Of a stretch of 6,918 nucleotides of DNA, positions 5,822 through 6,918 are shown one piece after another (the stretch's first letter is position 1; each line of letters begins with the position of its first letter). Source of the stretch: Chloroflexota bacterium (GTDB lineage Bacteria; Chloroflexota; Limnocylindria; Limnocylindrales; CSP1-4); the NCBI GenBank assembly GCA_017881985.1, contig JADGQH010000176.1:1-6918 (forward strand). The letters are read 5' to 3'. Both the position numbers and the translations under genes were made by a program. Under the pieces are notes generated by a model. That model was not told where the DNA came from. It searched no databases and saw only the letters and a program-made list of their open reading frames with translations.

Positions 5822-5836
5822 GCGCCGGCTCCGGCC
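5807..5836 (-). terminator. Two-tier hairpin right after the map stop
   Basis: On the minus strand the 30 bases directly after the map TAG fold into an outer 5-bp stem GGCCG/CGGCC, a symmetric 3x3 internal loop, an inner 5-bp stem CCGGC/GCCGG and a GCTT tetraloop. No U-tract follows (the next bases are AAAGTTGA), so termination is uncertain. It may mark the 3' end of the secY-adk-map transcript or act as an attenuator before infA. It overlaps the -35 of the candidate promoter. Confidence 0.4.
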
Positions 5837-6583
5837 CTACAGCCTGGTGAGGACCTCCGGGCCGTCCTCGGTGACGGCAACCGAGTCCTCGAAATGGGCC
5901 GCGACGGAGCCGTCACGGGTGACAACGGTCCAGCCGTCGACGAGCGTCTCGACGTCGGCACTGCCAAGGGTGAACATCGGCTCGATCGCGAGGCAGATGC
6001 CCGGCGCGAGCTCGATCCCCTTCGTTTTCGTCCGGTAGTTCGGGACCTGCGGCTCCTCGTGCATGGCCGTCCCGATCCCGTGCCCGACATATGGGCGGAC
6101 CACGCCGTAGCCGTGCGGCAGGGCGACATCCTCGACGGCTGCCGAAATGTCCCAGATCCGGTTCCCGGTGATCGCTGCGGCGATCCCCGCCTCGAGCGCA
6201 CGCCGGGTCGTCGCGACCAGCTCGCGGACCTCGGGCGACGCTTCGCCGACGATGAAGGTTCGCGCCGCGTCGCCGTGATAGCCATCGATGATCGCTCCGG
6301 CGTCGATGGAGACCACCTGGCCGTTCGCGATCGTCCGGTCGCCGGGGATCCCGTGGACCACCTCGCGGTCGATCGAGATGCAGAGCGAGGACGGGTAGCC
6401 GTAGTAGCCCTTGAACGACGGCGTGCCGCCGGCCTTCCGGATGAGCTCCTCGGCGATCCGATCGAGGTGCGCGGTCGAGACGCCAGGGCGGAGCTCCTCC
6501 TCGACGAGCCCCAGGACCTCGGCGACCACGCGCCCGGCCCGGCGCATCGTGGCGATCTCCGCGGCCGACCTGCGGGTGATCAC
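5837..6583 (-). CDS. map: Type I methionine aminopeptidase
   Basis: This 248-residue metalloprotease removes the initiator Met from new proteins at the ribosome. It has the compact type Ia length, without an N-terminal zinc-finger extension. The pita-bread fold residues are all visible. H77 lies in the substrate pocket, and the two-metal ligands are D94, D105, H168, E201 and E232, each exactly three positions below the E. coli H79, D97, D108, H171, E204 and E235. Motifs around them include SIDAGAIIDGYHGDAARTF (92-110) and YVGHGIGTAMHEEP (165-178). The initiator is GTG at 6583, whose bases overlap the adk stop in a GTGA arrangement. No Shine-Dalgarno is visible upstream, so translation is probably coupled to adk. 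The adk-map pair is the usual spc operon arrangement. Confidence 0.98.
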   Translation of the reverse strand: MITRRSAAEIATMRRAGRVVAEVLGLVEEELRPGVSTAHLDRIAEELIRKAGGTPSFKGYYGYPSSLCISIDREVVHGIPGDRTIANGQVVSIDAGAIIDGYHGDAARTFIVGEASPEVRELVATTRRALEAGIAAAITGNRIWDISAAVEDVALPHGYGVVRPYVGHGIGTAMHEEPQVPNYRTKTKGIELAPGICLAIEPMFTLGSADVETLVDGWTVVTRDGSVAAHFEDSVAVTEDGPEVLTRL

Positions 6584-6918
6584 GGGCTGGTGCGCCAGTA
6601 CGGGATCGGCTCGATCGCGTCGAGCAGGTCGTTCGTGACGGCCGCGATCGGCCGGCGTCCATCCACTGTCTGGAGGACCCCCGCGGCGCGGTAGTGCTCG
6701 ACGACGTCTGCGAGGGCGCCGAGCTGCTTCTCGAGACGAGCCTGGACGATCTCCGGGCGATCGTCGTCCCGCTGGATCAGGGCAGAGCCGTCGATGTCGC
6801 AGATCCCCGGCACCCGCGGCGGGTAGGCCGTCTCGTGGTAGGTGTGGCCGGCGGCGCTGCAGAGCCAGCGACCGGTCAGGCGCTGGAGGAGCTCGTCGGC
6901 GGGCACCTCCACCAGGAG
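6580..6918 (-). CDS. adk: Adenylate kinase, 5'-truncated by window edge
   Basis: Adk interconverts ATP + AMP and 2 ADP in the cytoplasm. Only the last 112 residues are present; the P-loop and AMP-binding parts lie beyond 6918. Visible residue numbering: 1-9 is the LLVEVPADE strand, R17 begins the LID, and 20-44 is the LID insertion of the long bacterial type. R50 in QRDDD and R61 match the catalytic arginines R156 and R167 of E. coli. The C-terminal helix region ends in VVEHYRAAGVLQTVDG and IAAVTNDLLDAIEP. Relative to Gram-positive enzymes, whose LID binds zinc through CX2C...CX2C/D, this one keeps C20, C40 and D43, but the second position is A23, with a histidine two residues on (H25). It ends in a four-base overlap with map. 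Confidence 0.97.
   Translation of the reverse strand, partial: LLVEVPADELLQRLTGRWLCSAAGHTYHETAYPPRVPGICDIDGSALIQRDDDRPEIVQARLEKQLGALADVVEHYRAAGVLQTVDGRRPIAAVTNDLLDAIEPIPYWRTSP

Noticed and set aside
1..6918. A new defence, mobile or biosynthetic system
   Set aside because: Apart from the partial gene at 1-755, every gene belongs to the conserved ribosomal supercluster in a known order. No transposase, integrase, toxin-antitoxin, CRISPR or phage signature is seen.

Overview
The window is a GC-rich bacterial chromosome segment with every recognisable gene on the minus strand, so transcription runs from position 6918 towards position 1. It is the distal end of the spc/alpha ribosomal-protein supercluster. 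The order in the direction of transcription is adk (partial), map, infA, rpmJ, rpsM, rpsK, rpsD, rpoA, rplQ, truA, rplM, rpsI and a partial gene for a helical-repeat (TPR-like) protein. The order with rpsD between rpsK and rpoA, the zinc-ribbon (C+) forms of S4 and L36, and the very high GC point to a high-GC non-proteobacterial lineage. Chloroflexota (for example an uncultured soil or freshwater class) is my best guess, but this rests on general sequence resemblance and not on a tree.

Layout. 6918-5837: the end of adenylate kinase and a complete type I methionine aminopeptidase, overlapping by four bases. 5836-5732: a 105-base gap with a two-tier hairpin right after the map stop and a plausible extended -10 promoter for the genes below it. 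5731-2570: a tightly packed run of infA, rpmJ, rpsM, rpsK, rpsD, rpoA and rplQ with gaps of 3-26 bases. 2569-2410: the longest non-coding stretch (160 bases), holding three small inverted repeats and a duplicated 12-mer around a palindromic spacer. 2409-811: truA, rplM (four-base overlap) and rpsI. 810-756: a short gap with a strong 8-bp hairpin. 755-1: an open, 3'-truncated gene of at least 251 codons.

The genes form one growth-related unit. It covers translation initiation (IF-1), 30S proteins (S13, S11, S4, S9), 50S proteins (L36, L17, L13), the RNA polymerase alpha subunit, N-terminal Met removal (Map), tRNA pseudouridylation (TruA) and adenylate balance (Adk). The core is ordinary. The points deserving a second look are the non-coding elements at 2410-2569, 5732-5836 and 756-810, tandem TTG starts at infA and rpmJ, a hybrid metal site in the Adk LID, and the uncharacterised TPR-like gene at the end. 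I found no mobile element, CRISPR array, tRNA or rRNA, and no sign of a new multi-gene system. Long plus-strand open frames mirror the minus-strand genes and are not called.
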